Shown: positions 6,693-15,163, counted from the first letter of the stretch. The stretch is 64,000 nucleotides of DNA from an uncultured Collinsella sp. (GCA_937923795.1 CALDWI010000032.1:52671-116670), one strand, 5' to 3'. A program made the numbers and translations. Notes: generated by a model not told the origin, from the letters alone.

Positions 6693-9575
6693 CTAAATAA
6701 ACACGTCGACGAGGATGGGCATAAGGTTGAGCAGGCCAAACACCAGCGCCACGCCCCATCCGAGCTTAAAGCAGCTGCGCCAGGTGCTGCGTGCGAAGGT
6801 GTTATCGATCAGTACCTCGACAAAATACGTCGCGACCATCACGACCAGGGCGACCACCCAGCTCACCGGGTTGTCCCAAACAAAGAACATGCCCACCCAC
6901 ATCAAAAACAGCACGGTCTCGCACCAGTGCATAAGGGTCATCTTGGCCAGCGTGCCGCCGCTCATCTCGGTGGCGACGCCCTGGACGATCTCCTGATGCG
7001 CGTGATGCGAGTACGAAAGGTCAAACGGCGACTTGCGCAGCTTGATGGTAAGCACCGCGAGCAGCGCGAGGAAAATGGGCGCGCTGTACACGACGATGGG
7101 GGCCGACTGCCCCGTCACGGCGATGGAATCAAAGCTGTCGGTGGCAAGGTACAGGCCCACGCTCATCAGCAGAACGGCGGGCTCGTAACTCATGACCTGC
7201 AGCAGCTCACGGTCGGCGCCAACCTGGGCAAACGGGCTTTGCGTCGAGGCGGACGCCAGCACCACAAAGATCGCGGCGAGCGTCACCATAAAAGCGCACA
7301 GCAGCGTGTTGGAGCCCGACACAAAGATGCCGCCGCCCACCACGGTAAAGATGAGCGCGCACGCCATATAGGTATCGTCCATGGTGTTTACGCTGGCAGG
7401 GGCTTTGCGCAGCAGCTTGGCAACGTCGTAGAAAGGCTGGAGCAGGCGCGGGCCCACGCGGCCCTGCATGCGAGCCGATAGCTTACGGTCAAGGCCATCG
7501 ATCAGGCCGCCCACAAGCGGCGCCAGCAGGGCAAACACCACAGTACCAATAAATATGCCCACGACGCCCGAGCCTTCAAAATACTTGCCGCGCAGCACCG
7601 AGGGCGCACTCATGGCAAGCCGCTCGGGCCCAATCCACGCGCAACACAGCAGCGCAAACAAGATAATACTGCAGCACACGACGCTACCCGCGGGACCAAT
7701 ACGCTTCTCGCCAAGGGCGTCCTCCGAGTACCAATTGCGCTTTTCAGCCTTTACCTCGTGTCCCATCGAGCCGCGGAAATGGCGATATTTATCGGTTCCC
7801 ACGCCCGAAAGGTACACGTTGACGTGCGGCTTATTGCTCACGCGGAATGAAGTCAGCAGCACCACGGCGATAAACGCCACGATAACCACCATCAGATACA
7901 TGGCGTCCTTGCCGATAACGTACGGCACGCGGCCAAACACCATGGCCAAGTAAGGCGACACCAGACCGCTCGAGATAACCGGGAACGCCACGCAGCACAG
8001 AATCAGCAGCGCGGCGATGGTGTTGAGGGCCATCCATTCGGTCTTATGAACATTGACTTCAACGTTTTGAGCCGTGGGGTCGACGCCCGAAAGCTTGGCA
8101 AGCCACTTGCCCCAGAAGTAAAACGTCGCGGCCGAGCCAAAGGCCAGAACCATGATCATGAGCACGTTGCCGGTCTGGGCAAACGCCACCAGGGCGCCCC
8201 ACTTGGACACGAGCATGCCAAACGGCGCCACAAACATGCCCATGATGCCCAGCATCATCAGGCGCGTCAGGTGCGGCATGCGGCTGAACATACCGTCCAT
8301 GTCCTCGATATTGCGGCTGCCGATATGATGCTCGGCCGTGCCCACGCACAGGAACAGCAACGACTTTGCCACCGTGTGGAACAGGATCAGGAAGATGGCC
8401 GCCCATACGGCCTCGGGCGCGCCGACACCCAAGCAGGCACTGATGAGGCCCAAGTTGGAAATGGTGGAGTACGCGAGCACACGCTTGGCGTTGCTCTGCG
8501 AGATGGCCATGAGGGCAGCGAGCAAAAACGTGATGGCACCCACACTCGTGACCATAAAGCCGGTCACGGGATAGATGGCATAGAGCGGGCTCAGCTTGAC
8601 CATCAGGAACACGCCGGCTTTGACCATGGTTGACGAGTGCAGCAGGGCGCTCGTGGGCGTGGGGGCAACCATGGCGCCCAGCAGCCAAGTGTGGAACGGC
8701 ATCTGTGCGGCCTTGGTAAGGGCGGCGAGCGATAGCAGGACGACCGGCATCACCAGCAGTGCGGACTGCGCGGTACCGGCGCCGGAAAGCTCGATCATGC
8801 CCGAGATGGTCAGCGGCATGCCGTTGACGTGCAGAAACATAAGGCCCGCCAAAAACGCGATGCCGCCCAGCATGTTGAGGATGATCTGGGTGAAGGCGTT
8901 TTTGATGGCCTCGGGCGTGCGCGTGTAGCCAATCATGAGGAACGAGCACACGGTGGTGATTTCCCAGCCGCAGAACAGCCACTCAAGGTTGTCGCTCGTC
9001 ACGATGACGAACATGGCCGAGAGGAACAGGAACATGAGCGCCAGGAACTGCGGGCGACGGTCGGGCGCGGTCTGCCCGCGCAGCGCGGCCTCGTGCTCGT
9101 CATGGGCCTGGAAGTCCTTCATGTAGCCCAGGGCATACACGCAGATAAGGCTGCCGACAATGCCAACGGCGAGCACCATGATCACACTCATGTAGTCCAG
9201 GTAGAGCGGGGTTGCGGTGACGGCTTCGGTCGCGGGCAGCGTCATGGCTGCAAAGGCGAGCGAGCCCACCAGTTGGACTATGCCGAGCACCGTGGTGAGC
9301 GCGTTCCTATATTTGTACGCGTTGTATAGGATGACGGCGCACAGGATGACGTCGATGACGGAGCTGATGATCGAGAGCACATGCGAGGTACCGGGGGCAA
9401 CCTCAAAGCTCTGCGGACCCGTGCCAAAAAACATGACGGCGACTACAACCGTCACCGCCATAATAATGCCGGAACCTATGAGCCCCACCGCATCGCGGGC
9501 GCGGTCACCGCGCGCGAGCAGCATGCTCAGCGCCGGTACCAGCGGAAACAGGGTAAGGAAATACAGTAGCGTCAT
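6693..9575 (-). CDS. Fused hydrogenase membrane subunits: EchA (NuoL/MrpD-like) joined to EchB (NuoH-like)
   Basis: One 960-residue open frame contains two normally separate proteins. Residues 1 to about 630 are an antiporter-like proton pump with E205 (GWEITTVCSFLMIG), K288 (ALTKAAQMPFHTWLLGA) and a second lysine, K364 (SNAKRVLAYS). Residues from about 670 to 960 are NuoH/EchB-like, with RKLSARMQGRVGPR and a QPFYDVAKLLRK motif. About 20 hydrophobic segments are expected. It is the first gene of the operon, with SD GGGGGAG, followed 12 bases later by the small subunit. A fusion would fix 1:1 stoichiometry of pump and anchor. There is no internal stop or frameshift. Confidence 0.9.
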   Translation of the reverse strand: MTLLYFLTLFPLVPALSMLLARGDRARDAVGLIGSGIIMAVTVVVAVMFFGTGPQSFEVAPGTSHVLSIISSVIDVILCAVILYNAYKYRNALTTVLGIVQLVGSLAFAAMTLPATEAVTATPLYLDYMSVIMVLAVGIVGSLICVYALGYMKDFQAHDEHEAALRGQTAPDRRPQFLALMFLFLSAMFVIVTSDNLEWLFCGWEITTVCSFLMIGYTRTPEAIKNAFTQIILNMLGGIAFLAGLMFLHVNGMPLTISGMIELSGAGTAQSALLVMPVVLLSLAALTKAAQMPFHTWLLGAMVAPTPTSALLHSSTMVKAGVFLMVKLSPLYAIYPVTGFMVTSVGAITFLLAALMAISQSNAKRVLAYSTISNLGLISACLGVGAPEAVWAAIFLILFHTVAKSLLFLCVGTAEHHIGSRNIEDMDGMFSRMPHLTRLMMLGIMGMFVAPFGMLVSKWGALVAFAQTGNVLMIMVLAFGSAATFYFWGKWLAKLSGVDPTAQNVEVNVHKTEWMALNTIAALLILCCVAFPVISSGLVSPYLAMVFGRVPYVIGKDAMYLMVVIVAFIAVVLLTSFRVSNKPHVNVYLSGVGTDKYRHFRGSMGHEVKAEKRNWYSEDALGEKRIGPAGSVVCCSIILFALLCCAWIGPERLAMSAPSVLRGKYFEGSGVVGIFIGTVVFALLAPLVGGLIDGLDRKLSARMQGRVGPRLLQPFYDVAKLLRKAPASVNTMDDTYMACALIFTVVGGGIFVSGSNTLLCAFMVTLAAIFVVLASASTQSPFAQVGADRELLQVMSYEPAVLLMSVGLYLATDSFDSIAVTGQSAPIVVYSAPIFLALLAVLTIKLRKSPFDLSYSHHAHQEIVQGVATEMSGGTLAKMTLMHWCETVLFLMWVGMFFVWDNPVSWVVALVVMVATYFVEVLIDNTFARSTWRSCFKLGWGVALVFGLLNLMPILVDVFI

Positions 9576-9825
9576 ACCATCACTCCCCCATGCAAAAACG
9601 CTGCAATTGTTTAACGTTATAGCTCAATTGAGGAGCAGCGGCGGCAGGTTTTCGGTCAACTGGGGAGTTTTAGGCGTACGGGGTAAGGGCACGTCCGCTT
9701 TGGAGCAGTGGGGCGACGCTCCCCTATCGCAGCGACAGGCGCGCGGGCCACTGCGCGCGGTTTATTGGCCACTTTGGAGGATGTCCCGACAGGCTCGCGC
9801 CGGTCCAAAAAGTTGGCGCGGCAAG

Positions 9826-9848
9826 AAAAATGCGCCCCTATGGGCGCA
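9826..9848 (-). terminator. Intrinsic terminator of the HTH gene
   Basis: On the minus strand an 8-bp stem (GTGCGCCC / GGGGCGCA, ATA loop) is followed by ATTTTTC, 12 bases after the HTH stop codon. Confidence 0.75.
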
Positions 9849-9860
9849 CCATCCCGTTTG

Positions 9861-10256
9861 CTATTCCGCCTTTTTAACGCGCGGCTTGCGACCGCGCGGC
9901 TTATCGACCAGTGCGGCCTCACCGCTCTCGCGGTACTGACGGCACCAAGCCTTGACCGAAGACTCGCTGGGAATCTTGTGCTTGATCATGGCCTCGCGAA
10001 CCGTCAAGCCGTTTTCCAGACGGTCCTTAACCACAGCGAGCTTTACGTCGTACGAGTAGGTGTGATGATGCGAACCGGCATTGAGAACGGCGTCGGCACC
10101 GCCCACGGCATACGCGCGGGCCCACTGACGAGCCGTGGCCTGGGGAATGCCAAGCTCCGCGGCGAGGGCGCGATGACCGACCCCCTCTTGGAGGATCTCG
10201 ACGGCGCGCTGCCTAACCTCGGGCGCATGCGTGCGAGTCCTAGTTGCTTCCGACAT
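9861..10256 (-). CDS. Orphan helix-turn-helix protein resembling IS150-type OrfA (InsJ-like)
   Basis: A 131-residue basic protein with two HTH modules in tandem. The first is VRQRAVEILQEGVG...QATARQWARAY; the second is VKLAVVKDRLENGLTVREA...SSVKAWCRQY. The end is lysine/arginine rich (DKPRGRKPRVKKAE). This double-HTH layout matches OrfA of IS3-family IS150 elements. No OrfB integrase (DDE) reading frame and no terminal inverted repeats were found nearby. It may be a domesticated DNA-binding protein or a transposase remnant. An alternative GTG start lies at 10265. It has its own candidate promoter and terminator. Confidence 0.7.
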   Translation of the reverse strand: MSEATRTRTHAPEVRQRAVEILQEGVGHRALAAELGIPQATARQWARAYAVGGADAVLNAGSHHHTYSYDVKLAVVKDRLENGLTVREAMIKHKIPSESSVKAWCRQYRESGEAALVDKPRGRKPRVKKAE

Positions 10257-10306
10257 ACCTGCCACTTCTTAGCCTTAACCGTTAATCTGCTTTCTTACGT
10301 GCAAGT

Positions 10307-10335
10307 TAGATAGTAGCATTTTACTGTTTGCTCAA
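10307..10335 (-). promoter_or_regulatory. Candidate promoter of the HTH gene
   Basis: On the minus strand TTGAGC (10330-10335), a 17-bp spacer and TATCTA (10307-10312) lie about 50 bases before the HTH start. Confidence 0.45.
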
Positions 10336-10594
10336 AGCAGTTAATTAAAATAGACGCGGCGTTATCTGGGCATTTGGCACCAAATTACGACATTTCTTTA
10401 TCGATTATTTACGCTGGTAGCTGACTCGCAGCTAATCGTCATTCGCTTGTCAACAAAATTGGCATCTCTTTATGTCCTTTGATATAGAGGATATAGTTAT
10501 TAACCCCTCCCCCAATAATTTTGAGTGATCTGCGAGGCAGTAGACGTCCTCACTCCTCATGGTTACCGCGCATTGCCATCCACCGGAGCAAAAC

Positions 10595-10633
10595 AAAAAG
10601 GGCGGGACCTGCTGCGCTTGCAGGCCCCGCACC
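10595..10633 (-). terminator. Intrinsic terminator of the OYE-family gene
   Basis: On the minus strand a GC-rich stem (GGTGCGGGGCCTGC with GCAGGTCCCGCCC) is followed by CTTTTTG. It begins about 70 bases after the oxidoreductase stop. Confidence 0.7.
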
Positions 10634-10705
10634 GGTTGACACCCGACGGGGCACAGCCGGGCGAGACGGATCCGTGCTACCGCCCCGCCTGGCCGCGATG
10701 TTCAA

Positions 10706-12736
10706 CTACAGCTCGTTGGCCGCGTGATACGCCGTGCGAATGGCGCTCGCAATGTCGGCGGTGCGCTCACCCGAGCAGTCGCCCACGCAGGTCACGGGCA
10801 CCGTCACGCCATCCAGGTCAAACGCGTTGGCCTTGGAGCCCACGGCCATCACCACGTAATCGCAGGCGATCTTCACCGGCTCCTCGGCGCCGTCCTCGGT
10901 GGTGCGAACAGCCTCCACGCCCTCGTCGGTAATGGCGGTCAGGCGGGTCTTCACGTGCTGCTCCACGTTGTGCTCGGCAAAGTCGCTCATAATCAGCGGC
11001 AGAATGGTCTCGGACTCGCCCGCGGCAATCTTGTCGAGCATCTCCACGATCGCCACCTCGCAGCCGTGCTGCAGCAGATACTCGGCGGTCTCGGTGCCCA
11101 CCAGGCCACCGCCAATGACGGCGACGCGGCCGCTGAGCTCCACCTTGCCGGCCAGCACGTCCCAGCTCGAGACGACCTTGTCCGAGTCGCCACCCGGAAC
11201 GGGGATGACCACGTCGTGCGCGCCCACAGCCACAATCGCGGCATCGGCGGCGTTGAGGTCCGCGGGGCTAGCGACGTGGTTGAGCTCGACCTTCACGCCC
11301 AGGCCAGGCAGAATCTTCTCGTAGTACTCGACCGAGCGCATGATCTCGTCCTTGCGCGGAGGCGCAGCCGCCAGCACAATCTGGCCGCCCAAGTGATCGC
11401 TCGCCTCGTAGATGGTCACGTCGTAGCCGCGCTTGGCCGCCACGCGTGCGGCCTCCAGGCCGGCAATACCGCCGCCCACCACGGCGATCTTCTTGTCGCC
11501 CTCGCCCGGCTTGATGGCGATGGTCGCCTCGTCACCGTTCTCGGCGTTGAGCACGCACGAGATGTACTTGCGGTTTTGGATCGCGTCGACGCAACCCTTG
11601 TTGCAGTTGAGGCACTCGCGGATGGGCTCGCCCGTGGCGGCCTTCAGCGCAATGTCGGGGTCGCACATGAGCGAGCGGCCGTAGGCGATGATGTCGGCAG
11701 CGCCGTCTTCCAGAATCTTCTCGCCGGCCTCGACCGAGACCACGCGGCCGACGGTTGCCACCGGCACGGAGACCAGGGCCTTGACGCGCTCGGCCACGGG
11801 CAGCGTCCAGTTGTAGGGCATGGCGCCCATGGGCGGAATGGTGTCGCCCATGTTGCCGGTGTGGTTTGCCTGTGCGACCTGGATCATGTCGATGCCCGCA
11901 CCCTCGAGCAGCTTGGCGAACTCGCATGCCTCGTCGGGCTGCAAGCCACCCTTGCCGCGCGGCGTGCCATCGGGGTTCTCCATGATCACGGGGAGCTTGT
12001 ACTCCACCATCAGCTGCGGCGCGGCTTCCTTAATGGCGGCGACGACCTCCAGCGCGTAGCGAACGCGGTTCTCGAACGAACCACCGTACTCGTCGGTGCG
12101 CTGGTTGAGGATGGCCGAGCACAGCGAACCCACCAGGCGGTCGCCGTGGACCTCGATGGCGTCGATGCCGGCCTGCTGCGCGCGGGCGGCCGAGGCGGCG
12201 ATGGCCTCCTTGATCTGGGTGAGCTGCTCTACGCTCGCCTCGTTCACAAAGTGCTGCATGTCGTGGTGCAGCTTGGCGTATGCCTGATTGCGGATCTCGT
12301 TGGACTCGGCCATCTTGGCGGCAAAGGCCTCCTCGTCGCCGGCGGCCTTGGCCTCCTGCGCGGCCTTGGCGGCGGCCATGGAACCCATGACCATGCGGCC
12401 GACACCGGGCACGTCGTACTCGGGGTGGAACAGCTGCAGCGCGACCTTGGCGCCGTGCTTGTGGACGGCATCGGCCAGGGCCTTAAACGTGGGGATTTGG
12501 GCGTCGGTCGCCAGCTTGGGCGTGGGGCTTGCGGTCATGACGGGAGCAACGTCGCCGATGACGATGTAGCTCACGCCGCCACGGGCCAAGCGCTCGTAAA
12601 AAGCCAGGCTGCGCTCGCCGATGGAACCGTCACGCTCCTCGTAGCCGGTGGTCAGCGGCGGGAACATAATGCGGTTTTTGAGCTCAAGGGGGCCAACCGT
12701 AATGGGCTGGAGCAGCTTGGATGCAGGTGCGGTCAT
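10706..12736 (-). CDS. NADH:flavin oxidoreductase, Old-Yellow-Enzyme/2,4-dienoyl-CoA reductase (BaiCD-like) family
   Basis: A 676-residue three-part enzyme. An N-terminal FMN TIM barrel (about 1-370) is followed by a [4Fe-4S]-binding cysteine set (CLNCNKGCVDA...SCV, about 380-405). A C-terminal FAD/NAD(P)-binding half has two Rossmann motifs, IAVVGGGIAGLEAA and VAVIGGGLVGTETA. Relatives reduce activated C=C bonds, for example in bile acid dehydroxylation (BaiCD), fatty enoates or xenobiotics. The substrate here is unknown. The ATG at 12736 is preferred over 12742 because AGAGGA is then 6 bases upstream. It is monocistronic with its own promoter and terminator. Confidence 0.9.
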   Translation of the reverse strand: MTAPASKLLQPITVGPLELKNRIMFPPLTTGYEERDGSIGERSLAFYERLARGGVSYIVIGDVAPVMTASPTPKLATDAQIPTFKALADAVHKHGAKVALQLFHPEYDVPGVGRMVMGSMAAAKAAQEAKAAGDEEAFAAKMAESNEIRNQAYAKLHHDMQHFVNEASVEQLTQIKEAIAASAARAQQAGIDAIEVHGDRLVGSLCSAILNQRTDEYGGSFENRVRYALEVVAAIKEAAPQLMVEYKLPVIMENPDGTPRGKGGLQPDEACEFAKLLEGAGIDMIQVAQANHTGNMGDTIPPMGAMPYNWTLPVAERVKALVSVPVATVGRVVSVEAGEKILEDGAADIIAYGRSLMCDPDIALKAATGEPIRECLNCNKGCVDAIQNRKYISCVLNAENGDEATIAIKPGEGDKKIAVVGGGIAGLEAARVAAKRGYDVTIYEASDHLGGQIVLAAAPPRKDEIMRSVEYYEKILPGLGVKVELNHVASPADLNAADAAIVAVGAHDVVIPVPGGDSDKVVSSWDVLAGKVELSGRVAVIGGGLVGTETAEYLLQHGCEVAIVEMLDKIAAGESETILPLIMSDFAEHNVEQHVKTRLTAITDEGVEAVRTTEDGAEEPVKIACDYVVMAVGSKANAFDLDGVTVPVTCVGDCSGERTADIASAIRTAYHAANEL

Positions 12737-12788
12737 GGACATTCCTCTCTTGTAGGCGCGGCGGCGATGATGCCGCGTAGTTGTCTAG

Positions 12789-12818
12789 AGTATATGGCAT
12801 GGGAATACAACAGCGCAA
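12789..12818 (-). promoter_or_regulatory. Candidate promoter of the OYE-family gene
   Basis: On the minus strand TTGCGC (12813-12818), an 18-bp spacer and TATACT (12789-12794) lie about 50 bases before the start codon. The palindromic array begins 65 bp further upstream. Confidence 0.5.
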
Positions 12819-12882
12819 CGGAAATCGGCGGACAGCAGGTAGCGGCAGGTGGATGGGGATGGGCGGGGCGGCCCGTCGGTTT

Positions 12883-13181
12883 ATCTCAATCTGTAACAGT
12901 TACGCGGCAAAACTGGGTCTTACTGTTACAGATCAAGATATTCCTCTCGACCCATCCTCAACAATCTCGATCTGTAACAGCTAGGCCCACTTTTGACCCC
13001 TACCTGTTACAGATCGAGACAAACCAAACCCGCCTGCTAGAAAATCTCAATCTATAACAACAACTCGGCAAAATCCGTCCCTCGTGTTACAGATTTAGAC
13101 AAACACGACCCAACCCACCGGTATATCTCGGTCTGTAACACCCAGCCGCCTAAATCGGGTCTAGATGTTACAGATCGAGAT
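12883..13181. repeat. Array of eight alternating 16-17-nt repeats (four tandem 80-81-bp palindromic units)
   Basis: The motif ATCTCGATCTGTAACAG (consensus) starts at 12883, 12964, 13044 and 13125. Its reverse complement starts at 12923, 13004, 13085 and 13166. Successive motifs are 40 or 41 bp apart throughout, separated by 23-25 nt. The hairpin-loop spacers share a loose pattern (AAAA/TAAA followed by GGGTC or a relative in three of four), so the units look like old tandem duplications. No cas genes are near and the spacers are not unrelated, so it is not a CRISPR array. It lies between the oxidoreductase promoter and the initiator tRNA terminator. Confidence 0.9.
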
Positions 13182-13230
13182 TTTGTTTGAGAAGCCGAGA
13201 ATTGGACCGAAAACACGGTCCCGGAATAAC

Positions 13231-13260
13231 AAAAAAGCTCGCCGGCTAGGCCGACGAGCT
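13231..13260 (-). terminator. Intrinsic terminator of tRNA-fMet
   Basis: On the minus strand AGCTCGTCGG...CCGGCGAGCT forms a strong stem followed by TTTTTT, ten bases after the tRNA 3' end. Confidence 0.9.
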
Positions 13261-13269
13261 GCAAGTTCT

Positions 13270-13346
13270 TGGTCGCGGGGGCAGGATTTGAACCTACGAC
13301 CTCCGGGTTATGAGCCCGGCGAGCTACCAGACTGCTCCACCCCGCA
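13270..13346 (-). tRNA. Initiator tRNA-fMet (CAT anticodon)
   Basis: The minus strand reads as a 77-nt cloverleaf with anticodon CAT and three G-C pairs in the anticodon stem (GGG...CCC), the hallmark of initiators. The body begins GCGGGGTGGAGCAG. Position 1 is T opposite G72 rather than a Watson-Crick pair, also initiator-like. The CCA end is encoded. Confidence 0.95.
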
Positions 13347-13377
13347 ATGTCTGGGCGCCTCATGTGCGCAAGAAAGA

Positions 13378-13406
13378 ATATTACGCGGGAGTTCGGTAAA
13401 CGGCAA
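13378..13406 (-). promoter_or_regulatory. Promoter of tRNA-fMet
   Basis: On the minus strand TTGCCG (13401-13406), a 17-bp spacer and TAATAT (13378-13383) lie about 31 bases before the tRNA 5' end. Confidence 0.65.
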
Positions 13407-13542
13407 GGAAAATCTCGTAGAGCATAATTCCTTCATATTTAAACCCCTCAGCCCCTATCACCGTAAACGAATCGCAGCCGAGCGCCGTCGACGGCACGTA
13501 TACAATGGTGCGCGTCCTTTTATGCCAACACCGGGAGTAGAC

Positions 13543-14316
13543 ATGCTGCTCGCTATCGATATGGGAAACACGCAGACGGCCATGGGGCTGTTTGACGGAG
13601 ACGAGCTGGTGCAGTCGTGGCGTATGCCCACCGACCGCTCCTATACCGCCGACGAGATCCACGTGCGCCTGATGGGCTTCTTTAAGATGTACGACCTCTC
13701 GCTCGGCGCGGTCGACGCGATCGCCTTTGCCGGCGTGGTGCCGCAGCTCTCGCGCGAGTGGCACGCCGTGGCCGACCGCATTGCCGCGGACGCCATCGTC
13801 ATCGGGCCGCAGACGGCCGCCGTGACCAAGCTGCGGGCGGCGCGCCCCCAGGCCGTTGGTGCCGACCGCATCGCCAACGCCGTCGCTGCCGAGACCTTCT
13901 ACGACGCGCCGGCGATCGTGGTGGACTTTGGCACCGCAACCAATATCGACGTCATTGATGAGGACGGCTATTACATTGGCGGAGCGATTGCGCCGGGCAT
14001 CCGTATCTCCATGGACGCGCTTGCTGCCCGTGCCGCCAAGCTCGCCAGCGTGCCGCTCGAGGCGCCCGAGCACGCCATCGGCCGCGATACCGAGGAGTGC
14101 ATCAAGGTCGGCGCCGTGATGGGCGCCGCCGCCATGGCTGAGGGCCTGGTCGCGCGCATGAAGCGCGAGCTGGGCCGCGAGGATGCCACCGTTATCGCCA
14201 CGGGCGGTCTCGCCAGCATCGTCGCCGATTCGACCGATGCCTTCGACGTGGTCGACGGACAGCTCACCATCAAGGGTATCTGCGAAATCTACCGCCGCAT
14301 GCAGGAGCTGGGATAG
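13543..14316 (+). CDS. coaX: Type III pantothenate kinase
   Basis: The 257-residue protein carries the ASKHA-fold motifs of CoaX: phosphate-1 loop DMGNTQTAMGLF near residue 6, GADRIANAVAA, the PHOSPHATE-2-like VDFGTATNIDVI, and GGAIAPGIRISMDAL. It catalyses the first step of coenzyme A synthesis. The start at 13543 follows GGGAGT with a 6-base gap; upstream in-frame codons run back into the tRNA and are not used. A TACAAT at 13501-13506 is a candidate -10. A birA-like gene follows in the opposite orientation; coaX and birA are linked or fused in some other bacteria. Confidence 0.95.
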   Translation: MLLAIDMGNTQTAMGLFDGDELVQSWRMPTDRSYTADEIHVRLMGFFKMYDLSLGAVDAIAFAGVVPQLSREWHAVADRIAADAIVIGPQTAAVTKLRAARPQAVGADRIANAVAAETFYDAPAIVVDFGTATNIDVIDEDGYYIGGAIAPGIRISMDALAARAAKLASVPLEAPEHAIGRDTEECIKVGAVMGAAAMAEGLVARMKRELGREDATVIATGGLASIVADSTDAFDVVDGQLTIKGICEIYRRMQELG

Positions 14317-14461
14317 AGTAGGAGCTTAAGTCAAGCACGCCCGATGCCACAGTCCCCGCAAACGTTCGCCAAGCCCATTCCCCAGACAGGCGAAACCCTC
14401 CCCGGCACAGGCCGAAGAGGGCTTCGTTGTCATCGTTATCTTTGAGCGCGAGCGCCCCGCG

Positions 14462-15163
14462 CTACAGCCCGCGAATTCGTACAGCCTCGGGCGGAAACTC
14501 CTGCTCGCCGGCATCGGTCTTGATGGTCGCGCGACCCCAGATGTCCAGGCCCGCAAACACACCGACCGCAAGCGGCAAACCGTTGGGCGACACCGCCGCA
14601 ACTTGGCGGCCCAGCAGTGGCACCATGTCAAAGTACTCGCCCAGCACGGGAGCCAGCGGCCCTGCGGCGCCCTGCGGCGTGTTGGCAACAGCCGCCCAGG
14701 CATCCACACGGGTCAGCACGGCGGCGGCCAACTCTTCGACCAGCGCTTCGTCAGCTACGTCCACACCAAGCTCGCTCAACGCCGAACGCTCAATATCCAC
14801 CGTCACGGCACCGAACATGCCCGCAGCACCGGCACCGCCGTTCACGGCAACACGCGCGAGCGACGTCTCAAACGCAGGCGCACCGCACACGATATCGCTC
14901 GGCCACTGGATACCCACCTTACCGGCAAGGCCCAACCCCGGCGTCGAAGCCGTGCCCACAAGCGCATCCATCATGCCCATCGCCGCCACAAACGGCAGGC
15001 CGTGGAAGGCATGCATGTTCACGTCCGGGCGCACGACCAGCGAAAACGTCAGCGAAGCATCGCCCGCGCTCCAAGCGCACCAGCCCGCGGACGTACCCTC
15101 GCGGCCCGCGTCGCGCGCGGCGTCAAGCTCGGTACCGGCAACAACAGCATTCATCTCGATCAT
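14462..15163 (-). CDS. Degenerate BirA-like (biotin/lipoate protein ligase fold) protein
   Basis: A 233-residue protein aligned by eye to biotin-protein ligases. AGREGTSAGWCAW (about 19-31) sits where the GRGRxGRxW biotinyl-AMP loop should be. IQWPSDI (85-91) replaces the KWPND motif, and the C-terminal FAGLDIWGRATIKT... resembles the SH3-like BPL_C domain. The lysine of KWPND, which contacts the adenylate, is glutamine here, and the TSTN-type motif is not visible. It may be a divergent ligase or a non-catalytic relative. The start codon follows the folP-folK stop directly, so it is the last gene of that operon. Confidence 0.65.
   Translation of the reverse strand: MIEMNAVVAGTELDAARDAGREGTSAGWCAWSAGDASLTFSLVVRPDVNMHAFHGLPFVAAMGMMDALVGTASTPGLGLAGKVGIQWPSDIVCGAPAFETSLARVAVNGGAGAAGMFGAVTVDIERSALSELGVDVADEALVEELAAAVLTRVDAWAAVANTPQGAAGPLAPVLGEYFDMVPLLGRQVAAVSPNGLPLAVGVFAGLDIWGRATIKTDAGEQEFPPEAVRIRGL

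Larger units (their letters stand above)
10257..10705. other. AT-rich intergenic region without a convincing gene
   Basis: This stretch is clearly richer in A+T than its surroundings. It holds the candidate promoter of the HTH gene (10307-10335), further AT-rich motifs around 10360-10520, and the terminator of the oxidoreductase gene (10595-10633). Short open frames here lack ribosome-binding sites and recognisable domains. Confidence 0.6.

Noticed and set aside
3937..9575. Partial respiratory complex I
   Set aside because: The large subunit keeps all four nickel-binding cysteines (C65, C68, C356, C359), so it is a hydrogenase.
3937..9575. Formate hydrogenlyase
   Set aside because: No formate dehydrogenase (fdhF) or HycB-like subunit lies within the operon or next to it; an Ech-type assignment is simpler, although a distant fdhF cannot be excluded.
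9576..10706. Complete IS3-family insertion sequence around the HTH gene
   Set aside because: No OrfB integrase frame, no terminal inverted repeats and no target duplication could be found.
10724..13057. 777-codon plus-strand frame opposite the OYE-family gene
   Set aside because: It is antisense to a clear conserved gene, with His/Arg/Gly-rich composition typical of high-GC shadows. The same applies to 37772-40468 and 44317-47028.
12883..13181. CRISPR array
   Set aside because: Repeats alternate in orientation, are only 16-17 nt, spacers share a pattern, and no cas genes are present.
13052..13363. 103-codon minus-strand frame
   Set aside because: It is read through the initiator tRNA and the palindromic array; the NPEVVGSNPAPAT-like peptide is a familiar artefact of tRNA sequence.
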